Shown: piece by piece, positions 16,569 to 24,806 of the stretch
Position numbering within the stretch: position 1 is the stretch's first letter
How the letters are laid out: each line of letters starts with the position of its first letter
Assembly (NCBI GenBank): GCA_947495985.1
Contig: CANMBD010000005.1
Location: 1-64,000 of the forward strand
Source of the DNA: an uncultured Sphingomonadaceae bacterium
GTDB lineage: Bacteria; Pseudomonadota; Alphaproteobacteria; Sphingomonadales; Sphingomonadaceae
Direction of reading: 5' to 3'
DNA: 64,000 bases
Position numbers and translations under genes: made by a program
Notes under the pieces: generated by a model
Seen by the model: only the letters and a program-made list of their open reading frames with translations
What the model was told of the DNA's origin: nothing
The model's database searches: none

Positions 16569-17021
16569 ATGACAATATTGGAAACACCGAGGTTCGCATT
16601 GCCTTTATTGGCCGTCGGTCAAGCACATAAAGAGCTATTTCATAATGATGCGCTGCTATTACTTGATTTTCTGGCTCACCCGGTGGTGCAGGCGGTAGTT
16701 GATGATCCATCGCCCTTGTCACCGGCAGAAGGTGATTGCTGGCTTGTCGGCTCTGCTGCGCTCGCCGAGTGGAGTGGAAGGGCAGACCATATTGCCGGTT
16801 GGTCAGCCGGCGGATGGCGCTTCGTTAAACCGCAGGAATCAATGAAAATTATCGTAGAAAGCGATCATAGTTCGGCCGTTTATACTGACGGTGTATGGCA
16901 ATTTCTGCAACACATCGATGCACCGATTGGTGGAGCCAATATTGATTTGGAGGCGCGGACGGCGATTGATTCGATTCTTGCCCTGCTAAGAACTGCGCAA
17001 ATTTTACCTCAAATCAACTAG
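16569..17021 (+). CDS. DUF2793 protein, probable tail tip or fibre component
   Basis: 150 aa, ATG 16569 after AAAGGAAAGAG. The N-terminus (RFALPLLAVGQAHKELFHND) and the CWLVG plus WSAGGWRFVKPQE core are characteristic of DUF2793, often the last gene of alphaproteobacterial GTA/prophage tail blocks. Likely attached to the tail tip; the exact role is unknown. A weak terminator follows. Confidence 0.85.
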   Translation: MTILETPRFALPLLAVGQAHKELFHNDALLLLDFLAHPVVQAVVDDPSPLSPAEGDCWLVGSAALAEWSGRADHIAGWSAGGWRFVKPQESMKIIVESDHSSAVYTDGVWQFLQHIDAPIGGANIDLEARTAIDSILALLRTAQILPQIN

Positions 17022-17060
17022 TTTGATTATGATTTGGGTAGCAATTCGGCTTGATTGCAG

Positions 17061-17080
17061 CACCTTAGAGGTGATTTTTT
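17061..17080 (+). terminator. weak intrinsic terminator of the GTA cluster
   Basis: CACCT (17061-17065), 3-nt loop, AGGTG (17069-17073), then A and six T (17075-17080). The stem is only 5 bp, so termination may be partial. Confidence 0.45.
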
Positions 17081-17203
17081 AAGCTAAATCACGAAAATGG
17101 CGACATTTTCGCAACAGTTCTACTATTTGTCCGCTTGCACTGTTTCTGGTGAGAGGTTACAAAGCGCCGTGAATTCAGAACCTAAATGAGAAGGGGAATA
17201 TAA

Positions 17204-18310
17204 ATGCGGAAGCTTGCCATAGGATTGGCGCTTGCCTCCACGGCGCTCGCTTCACCTGCCCTGGCCCGTGATGGCCAATGGTATGTGGGCGTAGAAGGCG
17301 GCGCAATGCTGGTCGAAGACATCACATCGGATGTCGGCGGCGTTAGCAATACGTCAGAAGTCGACCACGATACAGGTTATGATTTCGACGGCATCGTCGG
17401 TTATGATTTCGGCGGATTTCGTCTCGAAACAGAAGTTGCTTATAAGTCGGCTTCTGCAGACCGGTTACAAATCGGTGCGCCAGGCATTCCATCTAACGCT
17501 GATGGATCAGGCACCTTTGCGGGTACCACGGATATCAACGGTGAAGTCAATGCTTTGAGCTTCATGCTGAACGGTTTGCTTGACTTTGGCGATGATGACG
17601 GCATCCAAGGCTTTGTCGGCGGTGGTGTTGGTGTAGCTCGTACCGAGATCACCAATATTTTTGCTGGTCCTTATCTTGATGATTCGGACACTGGTTTTGC
17701 TTGGCAGGCGATTGCCGGTATACGTGCACCGCTGAGCGATAGCTGGGACGTTGGTCTGAAATATCGTTTCTTCAACGCTGACAAGATCGATCTTGTTGAC
17801 CAGGTTGGTAACGATGTAAGTACCCGTTTGCGGACACACTCCGTGCTGGGTAGCTTGATCTACAACTTTGGCGGAGAGCCCGAGGCACCACCTCCACCGC
17901 CTCCACCACCACCTCCACCGCCTCCACCACCACCACCACCGCCTCCACCGGCTGCTGTGTGTGCGCCTGGACCTTACATTGTGTTCTTTGACTGGGATCA
18001 GTCAGACATTACGCCAGAAGCTGCTACAGTTCTGGACAATGCGGTTACGGCATATGGTGATTGTGGAAATGCTCAGGTTATGTTGGCCGGCAACGCCGAT
18101 AAATCTGGCTCCGCGAGCTACAATGTTGGTTTGTCCCAGCGTCGTAACGACTCTGTTCGGGCTTATCTCGAATCACGTGGCATTAGCGGCGGCGTGATCT
18201 CCAGCGAAGCCTTCGGTGAAACGCGTCCTCGCGTCGAAACCGCAGACGGCGTTCGTGAGCCACAGAACCGGAACGTGACCATTCAATATGGTCCTGGTTC
18301 AGGTAACTAA
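17204..18310 (+). CDS. OmpA-family outer-membrane porin with polyproline linker
   Basis: 368 aa, ATG 17204 with GAAGGGGAA upstream. Signal peptide 1-21 (ends ASPALA). Residues 22-227 form an eight-strand OmpA-like barrel (WYVGVEGGAMLVED, YDFDGIVGYDFGGFRLETEV, WDVGLKYRFFNADK). A run of 21 prolines follows, then the OmpA C-terminal peptidoglycan-binding domain (YIVFFDWDQSDITPEAATVL; GETRPRVETADG; EPQNRNVTIQY). It links the outer membrane to the cell wall. Free-standing gene with its own strong terminator. Confidence 0.93.
   Translation: MRKLAIGLALASTALASPALARDGQWYVGVEGGAMLVEDITSDVGGVSNTSEVDHDTGYDFDGIVGYDFGGFRLETEVAYKSASADRLQIGAPGIPSNADGSGTFAGTTDINGEVNALSFMLNGLLDFGDDDGIQGFVGGGVGVARTEITNIFAGPYLDDSDTGFAWQAIAGIRAPLSDSWDVGLKYRFFNADKIDLVDQVGNDVSTRLRTHSVLGSLIYNFGGEPEAPPPPPPPPPPPPPPPPPPPPPAAVCAPGPYIVFFDWDQSDITPEAATVLDNAVTAYGDCGNAQVMLAGNADKSGSASYNVGLSQRRNDSVRAYLESRGISGGVISSEAFGETRPRVETADGVREPQNRNVTIQYGPGSGN
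17888..17950 (+). repeat. CCx triplet repeat encoding 21 consecutive prolines
   Basis: A run of CCA, CCT and CCG codons joins the barrel and the peptidoglycan-binding domain of the OmpA-like protein. Simple-sequence tracts of this type can change length by slippage without breaking the frame. Confidence 0.9.
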
Positions 18311-18333
18311 GGGCATCTAATCTTGATTTAGCG

Positions 18334-18366
18334 AAAAGGGCTGGTCTTCGGACCGGCCCTTTTTTT
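18334..18366 (+). terminator. intrinsic terminator of the ompA-like gene
   Basis: GGGCTGGTC (18338-18346), loop TTCG, GACCGGCCC (18351-18359) with one G-U pair, then seven T; the preceding four A extend the stem. Strong rho-independent terminator 24 nt after the stop codon. Confidence 0.93.
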
Positions 18367-18488
18367 GTTGGGACAGCCACCTGAGCAAAGGTAAACTGGT
18401 TGAAACCACTATTCGAACTCACGTATCAAAAATAGCATGTTCCTTTCCGATGACGGTGCGTCCAAGATGCAACCGACTGGAGGAGGCA

Positions 18489-18992
18489 ATGACGCGTTTT
18501 TCGATGGTAAACCGGAAAGGCGGAAGTGATCATAATCCCCATTATCAACGCCATCACCTGATACCCCTGCAAGCTGCCACCATATCCGATCTTCGTGGTC
18601 CGCTGAACGAGATGGCCAGTGGTGGTTTTGATTTTGATGATTTTGAGAAAAATGGTGTTTTGCTACCGTCTGATGAAAAATTAGCGCTTCAAACGGGACG
18701 CCCCTTACACAGAGGCCCTCATCCGCATTACAACGAACTTGTTATTGAGCGGCTATTTCTCATAAAACAGCTCGGCAACCGCATTGAAAACACCAGCAAG
18801 CGCAGGGTTTTCTTCCATCTTAGAATGAAGCTTTTGCAGGCAGCATTGCGAAGGGCGCTGGTGGGTTCCGCATTGCCAGTATTTCGTCTCAATAAAAAAG
18901 ACCCTGGCCTATCTTCTGCGGCATTTGCGGATTTGGATAGCTGTGTTGATCTTCTCTTCGTCGCGACCCAATGGCCATCTCGGCGGAAATAG
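18489..18992 (+). CDS. AHH-domain nuclease-like protein
   Basis: 167 aa from ATG 18489, chosen because GGAGGAGG (18479-18486) lies just before it; an in-frame ATG at 18450 lacks this. The RHHLIPLQ motif, the following NEMASGGFDFDDFEKNGVLL, and HRGPHPHYNELV match the AHH variant of the HNH/ENDO VII nuclease fold, in which the HH pair is catalytic. Such domains are usually at the C-terminus of toxins; here it stands alone with no signal peptide and no evident immunity gene. Converges on purQ. Confidence 0.7.
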   Translation: MTRFSMVNRKGGSDHNPHYQRHHLIPLQAATISDLRGPLNEMASGGFDFDDFEKNGVLLPSDEKLALQTGRPLHRGPHPHYNELVIERLFLIKQLGNRIENTSKRRVFFHLRMKLLQAALRRALVGSALPVFRLNKKDPGLSSAAFADLDSCVDLLFVATQWPSRRK

Positions 18993-19010
18993 CTCTGTCA
19001 GGAATTGCGG

Positions 19011-19667
19011 TTAAGCCAGCAGGCTTTCGAAAAGTTTAAGTCCGTCCGACCCACCGTGCTTATAATCAATGGCGCGCTCGGGATGCGGCATCATGCCGAG
19101 CACGTTACCTTTGTCATTTAGGACGCCCGCAATATTTCGCGCCGATCCGTTGACATTGGTCACATACCGAAAAGCTACCCGGTCATCATCTTCCAATCGG
19201 TCCAAAGTCTCATCATCCGCAAAATAATTGCCGTCATGATGGGCGACCGGAATAGTGACGGCTTCGCTGTCTTTATATGCAGATGTGAATGCCGAGCGAG
19301 ACTGTCCCACGGTTAATGGGACATCCTTGCAAATAAACTCGATATTCTGGTTGCGCATCAAAACGCCGGGCAACAAACCGATTTCGGTCAATATTTGAAA
19401 GCCATTACATACGCCCAGAATTTTGATGCCCTTATCCGCGGCGTCGATCACGGAGTCGATAATATGGGACCGCGCCGCCATCGCTCCTGAACGCAGGTAG
19501 TCGCCGTAGGAAAAACCACCCGGTATCGCGATTATATCCAGATTGTCTGGCAAGCTGTTGTCACCGTGCCAAACCATATGCGGCTTTGTACCGGTTACGG
19601 TTTCCAGCGCGACCGCCATGTCGCGATCACAATTGGAACCTGGGAAGACGAGAACGGCAGAGTTCAT
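19011..19667 (-). CDS. purQ: phosphoribosylformylglycinamidine synthase subunit PurQ (glutaminase)
   Basis: 218 aa. Class I glutamine amidotransferase: opening [14 protein letters not shown], nucleophile Cys in [11 protein letters not shown], and His/Glu in MPHPERA near the C-terminus. It supplies ammonia to PurL for conversion of FGAR to FGAM in purine synthesis. Starts 2 nt after purS, so the two are co-translated; purL is not in the window. Confidence 0.97.
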   Translation of the reverse strand: MNSAVLVFPGSNCDRDMAVALETVTGTKPHMVWHGDNSLPDNLDIIAIPGGFSYGDYLRSGAMAARSHIIDSVIDAADKGIKILGVCNGFQILTEIGLLPGVLMRNQNIEFICKDVPLTVGQSRSAFTSAYKDSEAVTIPVAHHDGNYFADDETLDRLEDDDRVAFRYVTNVNGSARNIAGVLNDKGNVLGMMPHPERAIDYKHGGSDGLKLFESLLA

Positions 19668-19669
19668 GT

Positions 19670-19924
19670 TCAGGCTTCTTCTGCTGTTTGGCCGGACAGT
19701 TTCTGAATTTCAAAATTCTCGATCACTGTATTGGCGAGTAGTTTTTCGCACATTTTTTCAAGATCGCGGTCTGCCATGCCGTCATCAACATCAAGTTCGA
19801 TGAGCTTGCCGGCGCGCACGTCATTCACACCCTTGAAGTCAAGATTTTCCAGGGCGTGATGTATGGCTTTCCCCTGGGGGTCGAGGACACCGTTTTTCAG
19901 TGTCACAAAAATTCTTATCTTCAT
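19670..19924 (-). CDS. purS: phosphoribosylformylglycinamidine synthase subunit PurS
   Basis: 84 aa from ATG 19924 ([20 protein letters not shown]), the usual PurS start, with GAAGCGAG upstream; the longer frame to 19951 adds an atypical extension. Signature parts are [19 protein letters not shown] and [14 protein letters not shown]. PurS bridges PurQ and PurL. Immediately upstream of purQ. Confidence 0.95.
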   Translation of the reverse strand: MKIRIFVTLKNGVLDPQGKAIHHALENLDFKGVNDVRAGKLIELDVDDGMADRDLEKMCEKLLANTVIENFEIQKLSGQTAEEA

Positions 19925-19954
19925 GAATCTCGCTTCTTGGTTGGCCGACATACT

Positions 19955-19991
19955 GCGCTATTTCCTATAGCGCTGTCGTCAAAAGGAGCAA
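19955..19991 (-). promoter_or_regulatory. possible purSQ promoter with overlapping palindrome
   Basis: On the minus strand TTGCTC (19991-19986) and TATAGG (19969-19964) are 16 bp apart. The -10 lies inside the perfect palindrome GCGCTAT-N5-ATAGCGC (19955-19973), a possible operator. This would give purSQ a promoter of its own, separate from the Slam genes upstream. Confidence 0.4.
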
Positions 19992-20041
19992 GAGATGGTT
20001 GTCATCCCATACGTCGGATAACGGCAGTAGATTGATTGAAA

Positions 20042-21481
20042 TCAGAAAAACTTCGCAAATTTGAAATTCACCCGGTGGCGGTTCATCTGGTACAGGTCAT
20101 AATTGCTGTCGACGCGGGAATAATTATAGTCAATCGAAGGTGAGAAGCCGAGCACCTTGATCTGCCGGCTACCGATATAGGCCCGAGCAAAAGTCCGCCA
20201 GTCCCGGCGCTTTTCCGTTGAGTAGAAAGTGTTGGCTTCATCAAAAGTTGAACGGCTGATGCTAGCTGAAACACCCGCGTTCAGTCCGAACGGCATTTCT
20301 CCACCAACACCCAGATTCATGCCGTAGTTGAGGCTGGAAAACTGATCGGAATTGAGTAGGTCGCGCCGTGTAAATATACTGGCCGATGCGATTAATGACT
20401 TACCGATTAAGTGTTCGTAAGTCGCATTGGCGCCCAGCTGCCAACCACTAAAACTGTCACTCAGTTTCGAATCAACCCGCCGGCCGTCCAGCTCGATACC
20501 GGCTCTTTGCCCCCGGCTGAGCGCTGTTTGAAAGCCCAAGCGTGCTCCATACTCACGGGTCGCCAGACGGCCACCGAACCAGCGTTGCTGGCCCACAGCC
20601 TGCACGGAAACACTCGCATAGCGCGCAATCCGGAATTCCGGACCAGCTGCAATCTGCCCGACAATGTCGTCCGCCGCTTTACCCTTATAGTTGATGATTT
20701 TGCTATCAGCGTCGAACAGGAACGCGAGCTTGTCACTGGCTTTTAAACGAATCCCGCCGGAAAATCCCGCAATCTGACCAACGCCTGATCTTTGTCTGGC
20801 ATTTTCATCAAGCTGCAACTCGCCTTGGGCATCACCCAGTACAGGGAAAATGGCACCAAAATTGACATCAATCGTTTCCGCGTTTGTCGCACCATTGATG
20901 TTGGTGTCGGGCGCGAAGCCGAAATCGAAACTGAAACGCCAGACCCGCTGATCCCTTAAAATACTGCGCGTATTACGAATCGTCCGGGCGATCTCATCCG
21001 GCAGATTCTCGTCATTTTGCGCGAGACGAAAATGATAGTCGGCGCTGGCTTCTTTGCCGCTCATCAAATAGGTGCGCGCCAGCTCAAGCCGCACGCGCGT
21101 TTGACCTGGATCCTCATCAAGGATCGAGCGAAAGGTTTTGATAGCCTTTTTTAGATCACCCGTTTCGACAGCGATGTAGCCTGCCAAAAATTGCTGCTGT
21201 ACCCGAAGGTCAGGAACTTGTCCGAGAACCTCGACAAGTGGCAGCGCCCGGTCATATTGTTTGGCCTGAATGAAGGCTTCGGCCTTGGCAAGCAATTGCG
21301 CTGGTGTAACTTGAAAGCGGCAGATGCCAGCCTCGTCGCATTTCGGCGTCGCCGCTGTAATCGCGGTTTCTGCTGCTGCTTCATCTGCAGCGATTTCTGC
21401 TGCTGCAGGAGTGATATGCAAGGATGCTGCAAGCCCTCCTGCAATCAGGAGGGCTCTTTTGGCAGTGGCCGGCATTTTCAT
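20042..21481 (-). CDS. Slam-type surface lipoprotein assembly modifier (DUF560)
   Basis: 479 aa. Signal peptide 1-28. Residues about 50-170 carry TPR units (AFIQAKQYDRALPLVEVLGQ, IAVETGDLKKAIKTFRSIL). From about 180 the DUF560 barrel begins with the family-like FSFDFGFAPDTNINGAT, continues with amphipathic strands, and ends in a C-terminal Phe typical of outer-membrane barrels. Slam proteins move lipoproteins across the outer membrane (known in Neisseria). It follows the TbpB-like lipoprotein gene by 9 nt, so the two form a client-translocon pair. Confidence 0.85.
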   Translation of the reverse strand: MKMPATAKRALLIAGGLAASLHITPAAAEIAADEAAAETAITAATPKCDEAGICRFQVTPAQLLAKAEAFIQAKQYDRALPLVEVLGQVPDLRVQQQFLAGYIAVETGDLKKAIKTFRSILDEDPGQTRVRLELARTYLMSGKEASADYHFRLAQNDENLPDEIARTIRNTRSILRDQRVWRFSFDFGFAPDTNINGATNAETIDVNFGAIFPVLGDAQGELQLDENARQRSGVGQIAGFSGGIRLKASDKLAFLFDADSKIINYKGKAADDIVGQIAAGPEFRIARYASVSVQAVGQQRWFGGRLATREYGARLGFQTALSRGQRAGIELDGRRVDSKLSDSFSGWQLGANATYEHLIGKSLIASASIFTRRDLLNSDQFSSLNYGMNLGVGGEMPFGLNAGVSASISRSTFDEANTFYSTEKRRDWRTFARAYIGSRQIKVLGFSPSIDYNYSRVDSNYDLYQMNRHRVNFKFAKFF

Positions 21482-21490
21482 GACTGGCCC

Positions 21491-22732
21491 CTAGTTTCCT
21501 CTGCCGACAAAGGTCCCCAATATGTCAATCCGTTCATCCGGTGTGCCGCCAACGATGCGATAACCACCGCCAACTTCTTCACCATTCGGTCCGTAGAAAG
21601 CTCCATCAACGCTGGAACCGGCAATGTTCACGTCCAAGCGGGCACCGCCGGGATTGACGAACCAAGCTTCGTTGAACTGGCCGAGAAAGCCGCCCGCAGC
21701 AACCAGATCGATCTGACCAGCAGCATTGGCGCGAAATTGTGCATTTTCTTGTACGCTAAAGCTTCTACTCGTTCCGTCAAACAATGGTGCACCGACAGTA
21801 CCGTCCAAAGAGAGTGCGAACGTATTTGCGCTGAAATCGACTGTCGTGTTTGCACGGCCGGCGATCCATTGAAAATAGGTGTCGGTGTTACCCAATGTAT
21901 CGGGCTGGTCATTGAAGACCATCGAGGCCAACATTGTACCTTCGAAAGAACCCGAACCGCTCGTTGGAACCTGACTGTTGGCGCTAAGCTCGCCATAGGC
22001 CAGTGCACCGCGTTCGAAGGTGTTCGTCTGGGTCAAGATCGTGCTGGTACTGCCATCGGGATTATCAATATCCGATTGCACGACACCGGCGGTGTTGCGC
22101 AGGTAACCGGCAAAGGTAACATATTGTGTTTCTGTTCCGGGGGTCTGATAGAAAAAGGTGGTTACATCGTAACTACCGGCTTCTGCCGTGTTTATGAGGT
22201 CAAAAATAAACTCGCCGCCAGGCCTGCGAAAGACGTTGCTGGAAGACCCTGACTCGAGATAGTTGATTTCCTGCAAGCCAAAAGCGGCCGACTCTAGATC
22301 GGGCGTACCAAATTGAGGCTCAAGCGCTCCGCCGAAGTCGGTGCGGTGAAGTGGATCCTGAAAACGGCTTGTACCACTTGTACCAGCCAGACCATTGGAG
22401 AAGCTCACGTTAAAAATTGCATCACGTGGGCTATAGTCGATGGTCAGATTTGAATTTCTGACGGTTTTGGCGTCACCTTGATAAAGCTGGGCGCGTTGAC
22501 CGGCACCGGGTGTACCGGCGTCTTCTACAGCATATCGATAGCTGTGTGTGCTACCTACAGCAGTGTAGGACTTTGGTTCGGTCGGATTGACAAATGTATG
22601 GGTTTCTCCGCTGCCGTTGGTTCCACCGGTACCCGTGCCTCCTCCTGGTGCGGCACTACCCGCAGACTGGGGGCCGGCTCCGCCACATGCGGCAAGCATT
22701 GTTGTACTGGCTAACAAGATCAAAAGGCGCAT
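21491..22732 (-). CDS. TbpB-like surface lipoprotein, probable Slam client
   Basis: 413 aa. Lipoprotein signal with lipobox LAAC (residues 12-15 region), a Gly/Ser/Thr-rich flexible linker, then a beta-rich body. The C-terminal ~150 residues resemble the transferrin-binding-protein beta-barrel domain (GSGSFEGTMLASMVFNDQ; VDGAFYGPNGEEVGGGYRIV). Ligand unknown: iron/haem proteins are known ligands of this fold, but nothing in the sequence fixes it. No TonB receptor or Fur-box could be recognised nearby. Next gene downstream is the Slam homologue. Confidence 0.82.
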   Translation of the reverse strand: MRLLILLASTTMLAACGGAGPQSAGSAAPGGGTGTGGTNGSGETHTFVNPTEPKSYTAVGSTHSYRYAVEDAGTPGAGQRAQLYQGDAKTVRNSNLTIDYSPRDAIFNVSFSNGLAGTSGTSRFQDPLHRTDFGGALEPQFGTPDLESAAFGLQEINYLESGSSSNVFRRPGGEFIFDLINTAEAGSYDVTTFFYQTPGTETQYVTFAGYLRNTAGVVQSDIDNPDGSTSTILTQTNTFERGALAYGELSANSQVPTSGSGSFEGTMLASMVFNDQPDTLGNTDTYFQWIAGRANTTVDFSANTFALSLDGTVGAPLFDGTSRSFSVQENAQFRANAAGQIDLVAAGGFLGQFNEAWFVNPGGARLDVNIAGSSVDGAFYGPNGEEVGGGYRIVGGTPDERIDILGTFVGRGN

Positions 22733-22745
22733 CGGAAAAATTCCT

Positions 22746-22764
22746 CACATGAGTTCCACATGAG
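22746..22764 (-). promoter_or_regulatory. tandem CTCATGTG repeat overlapping the ribosome binding site of the TbpB-like gene
   Basis: CACATGAG occurs at 22746-22753 and 22757-22764 (plus-strand reading), 11 bp apart, i.e. one helical turn. On the coding strand the proximal copy runs into GTGAGGAA, the likely Shine-Dalgarno of the gene that starts at 22732. A site for a regulator or a translational control element is possible. Confidence 0.35.
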
Positions 22765-22887
22765 GGCGGTGCTATCAGTCCAATGGTTAAATTCGCGTAA
22801 ACCATCATGGCTATTTATGGGTGATTTGCCCGCCCCCTAAGGGCTCAAATGCATTGAATCACCTAAAAACAAGCCGAAAGACTATGG

Positions 22888-23667
22888 TTACTTTCCGCGC
22901 TTTTTCCGTTCACTATCAAGGTCCAGTACTTCGCTTAGACCGCCTTCGGGGAACAACCCCATGCGCCGGGCAACTTCCTGATATGCCTCGGCTTCTCCAC
23001 CCAAATCGCGGCGGAAGCGGTCCTTGTCGAGCTTTTCATTGGTCTCGATATCCCACAGACGACAGCCATCCGGGCTGATTTCGTCAGCCAGGATAATCCG
23101 GGAGAAATCACCATCAAAAAGCCGGCCAAATTCCAGTTTGAAATCGACCAATTTTATCCCGATTCCGGCAAACATGCCAGCCATGAAGTCGTTAATGCGG
23201 ATCGCCATCGCAGAAATGTCCTGCATTTCTTCCTGCGTCGCCCACCCGAAGCAGGCGATATGCTCTTCGGCAACTAGCGGATCTCCTAGGGCATCATCCT
23301 TATAACAATATTCCAGCAATGTGTGCGGCAACGGTGTGCCTTCCTCGATGCCCAAACGCTTGCTCAAGGAACCAGCGGCTACATTGCGCACGATAACCTC
23401 GATTGGCACAATTTCGACCTGTTTTACCAGTTGTTCACGCATATTCAGGCGGCGGATGAAATGGCTTGGAATTCCGATATGGCCTAGCAACGTGAAAATA
23501 TGTTCACTGACGCGATTGTTGATCACGCCCTTGCCGTTGATTGTGCCCTTCTTCTCGGCGTTAAAGGCAGTCGCATCATCCTTGAAATATTGAATGATCG
23601 TGCCGGGTTCCGGTCCTTCATAAAGGATTTTGGCCTTGCCTTCATATATTTGGCGACGACGGGACAT
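22888..23667 (-). CDS. purC: phosphoribosylaminoimidazole-succinocarboxamide synthase PurC
   Basis: 259 aa. SAICAR synthetase: [20 protein letters not shown] start, [36 protein letters not shown], and [12 protein letters not shown]...[14 protein letters not shown]. It condenses CAIR with aspartate in purine synthesis. In many alphaproteobacteria purC is followed directly by purSQL; here two surface-protein genes intervene. Confidence 0.97.
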   Translation of the reverse strand: MSRRRQIYEGKAKILYEGPEPGTIIQYFKDDATAFNAEKKGTINGKGVINNRVSEHIFTLLGHIGIPSHFIRRLNMREQLVKQVEIVPIEVIVRNVAAGSLSKRLGIEEGTPLPHTLLEYCYKDDALGDPLVAEEHIACFGWATQEEMQDISAMAIRINDFMAGMFAGIGIKLVDFKLEFGRLFDGDFSRIILADEISPDGCRLWDIETNEKLDKDRFRRDLGGEAEAYQEVARRMGLFPEGGLSEVLDLDSERKKRGK

Positions 23668-23788
23668 ATCGGGTTCCTACTCACAGGAAGAAGTATCAAA
23701 AACCAAGCCCCGATTGTGCGAATCAATCAGACTCGAAGCAATCGGGGCGTTGATTTCTTTCTATAAGCCAAAGGCTATGGCGGTGCAA

Positions 23789-24703
23789 TCAATCCTCTGC
23801 TGGCGCAGTTGGCTCGATTTTCCGGCCCCAAAATGTGCGATCCGCGCCTTTAAAGCGGCGACGCAGATATATTGCCAGAGCCAAGAGCAATATCCACGGC
23901 AACAGGATGGCAACGAAAGAGATCACCGCGCCCACCGAATATCCCAGGGTTGAGGCGATGTCGCCAAATGCTTCGCGGATTGGCCGGGTGAAACCGCCGG
24001 AACCCGGAGCGCCGGACCGATAATTTACCAGCACGGTGCTGTAAGACACGCGCCCACGCATTTCTTTCAGCCAGCTGCGTGCCTGATCGATTTCTTCATT
24101 GACCTCGGTTACGGCGCGCTCTGCTTCGACGAGCTCGGCTACTGTGCCTTTACGGGTTCGCAGTAACTCTGTCAGGCGCTCGGACAGTAAGACACGACTG
24201 CGCAAACGCGCCTCGGTGTCGACAATTTTCTTGGACAGATCTTCGCCGGTAATCGAGGCCGCGACCTGGCTGCCGCCGCTTTCGTCAACTGCTTCGGCCA
24301 GCTGTTCACCGAAGGTCCCGGCTTTGGGTGCGGCGACTTCGAGATGCAGACGGCCCGTCGCATAATCACCTTCGCCGCCGCTGTTTGACATGTTGAGTAC
24401 ACGGCAACCGTTGTCGGGCATGTCGTTGCACAAGGCGATATGCGCTTGTTGCGCTTTGGGAATTTCAGATGAAGGCAAGCGAAAACCATAGTCATAGCTG
24501 TAAGCGATTTGGGGTTGGCTGACGGGGATCTCAGAGGTGGTGGTTTCGCCTTCCGCTGATTTCGCCATAGCTGGAGCTTCCGCTTCAGACCCTGCGACAT
24601 CCGCTTCGGCCATGTCAAAAGATGTCATGTTTTCAGGCCCCTCGGCGCAGGCGGCAAGGCTGAAAATCGTGATGGTGGCGATTAAGGTATTGCGCATTCG
24701 CAT
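23789..24703 (-). CDS. DUF4349 membrane-anchored lipoprotein
   Basis: 304 aa. Lipobox LAAC at about residues 16-19; a Ala/Glu-rich linker; the DUF4349 core (about 65-235) with RLHLEVAAPKAGTFGEQLAE and a coiled-coil (VAELVEAERAVTEVNEEIDQ, ARSWLKEMRGRVSYSTVLVN); one C-terminal transmembrane segment (VGAVISFVAILLPWILLLAL) with a basic tail. Function of the family is unknown; some Gram-positive members are called anti-sigma-like. Divergent from the NTF2-like gene. Confidence 0.85.
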   Translation of the reverse strand: MRMRNTLIATITIFSLAACAEGPENMTSFDMAEADVAGSEAEAPAMAKSAEGETTTSEIPVSQPQIAYSYDYGFRLPSSEIPKAQQAHIALCNDMPDNGCRVLNMSNSGGEGDYATGRLHLEVAAPKAGTFGEQLAEAVDESGGSQVAASITGEDLSKKIVDTEARLRSRVLLSERLTELLRTRKGTVAELVEAERAVTEVNEEIDQARSWLKEMRGRVSYSTVLVNYRSGAPGSGGFTRPIREAFGDIASTLGYSVGAVISFVAILLPWILLLALAIYLRRRFKGADRTFWGRKIEPTAPAED

Positions 24704-24762
24704 GTATCTTCTCCAATGTGAGGGGCGCAGGTTTCATTTGATACAATGAACATAATCAACGG

Positions 24763-24778
24763 AAAAGTAATTACTTTT
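24763..24778. promoter_or_regulatory. perfect 16-bp AT-rich palindrome between divergent genes
   Basis: AAAAGTAATTACTTTT lies between the DUF4349 gene (starts 24703, minus) and the NTF2-like gene (starts 24807, plus). A dimeric regulator site is a possibility; no promoter boxes are clear. Confidence 0.35.
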
Positions 24779-24806
24779 AACGCTGAAACTCTGGAGGGAG
24801 CAGGTT

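Noticed and set aside
1..17080. Interpretation of the head-tail block as an inducible prophage
   Set aside because: No integrase, repressor, replication or lysis gene and no att repeats were seen; gene order follows RcGTA, so a gene transfer agent fits better. The left border is near the window edge, so this rests on what is visible.
17886..17950. Short regular repeats suggesting a CRISPR-like or tandem array
   Set aside because: They are proline codons in the porin linker; there are no spacers or repeat units of CRISPR length anywhere in the window.
21191..22252. 353-aa plus-strand open frame opposite the Slam and TbpB-like genes
   Set aside because: Antisense of two well-supported genes, Cys-rich with random composition and no ribosome site.
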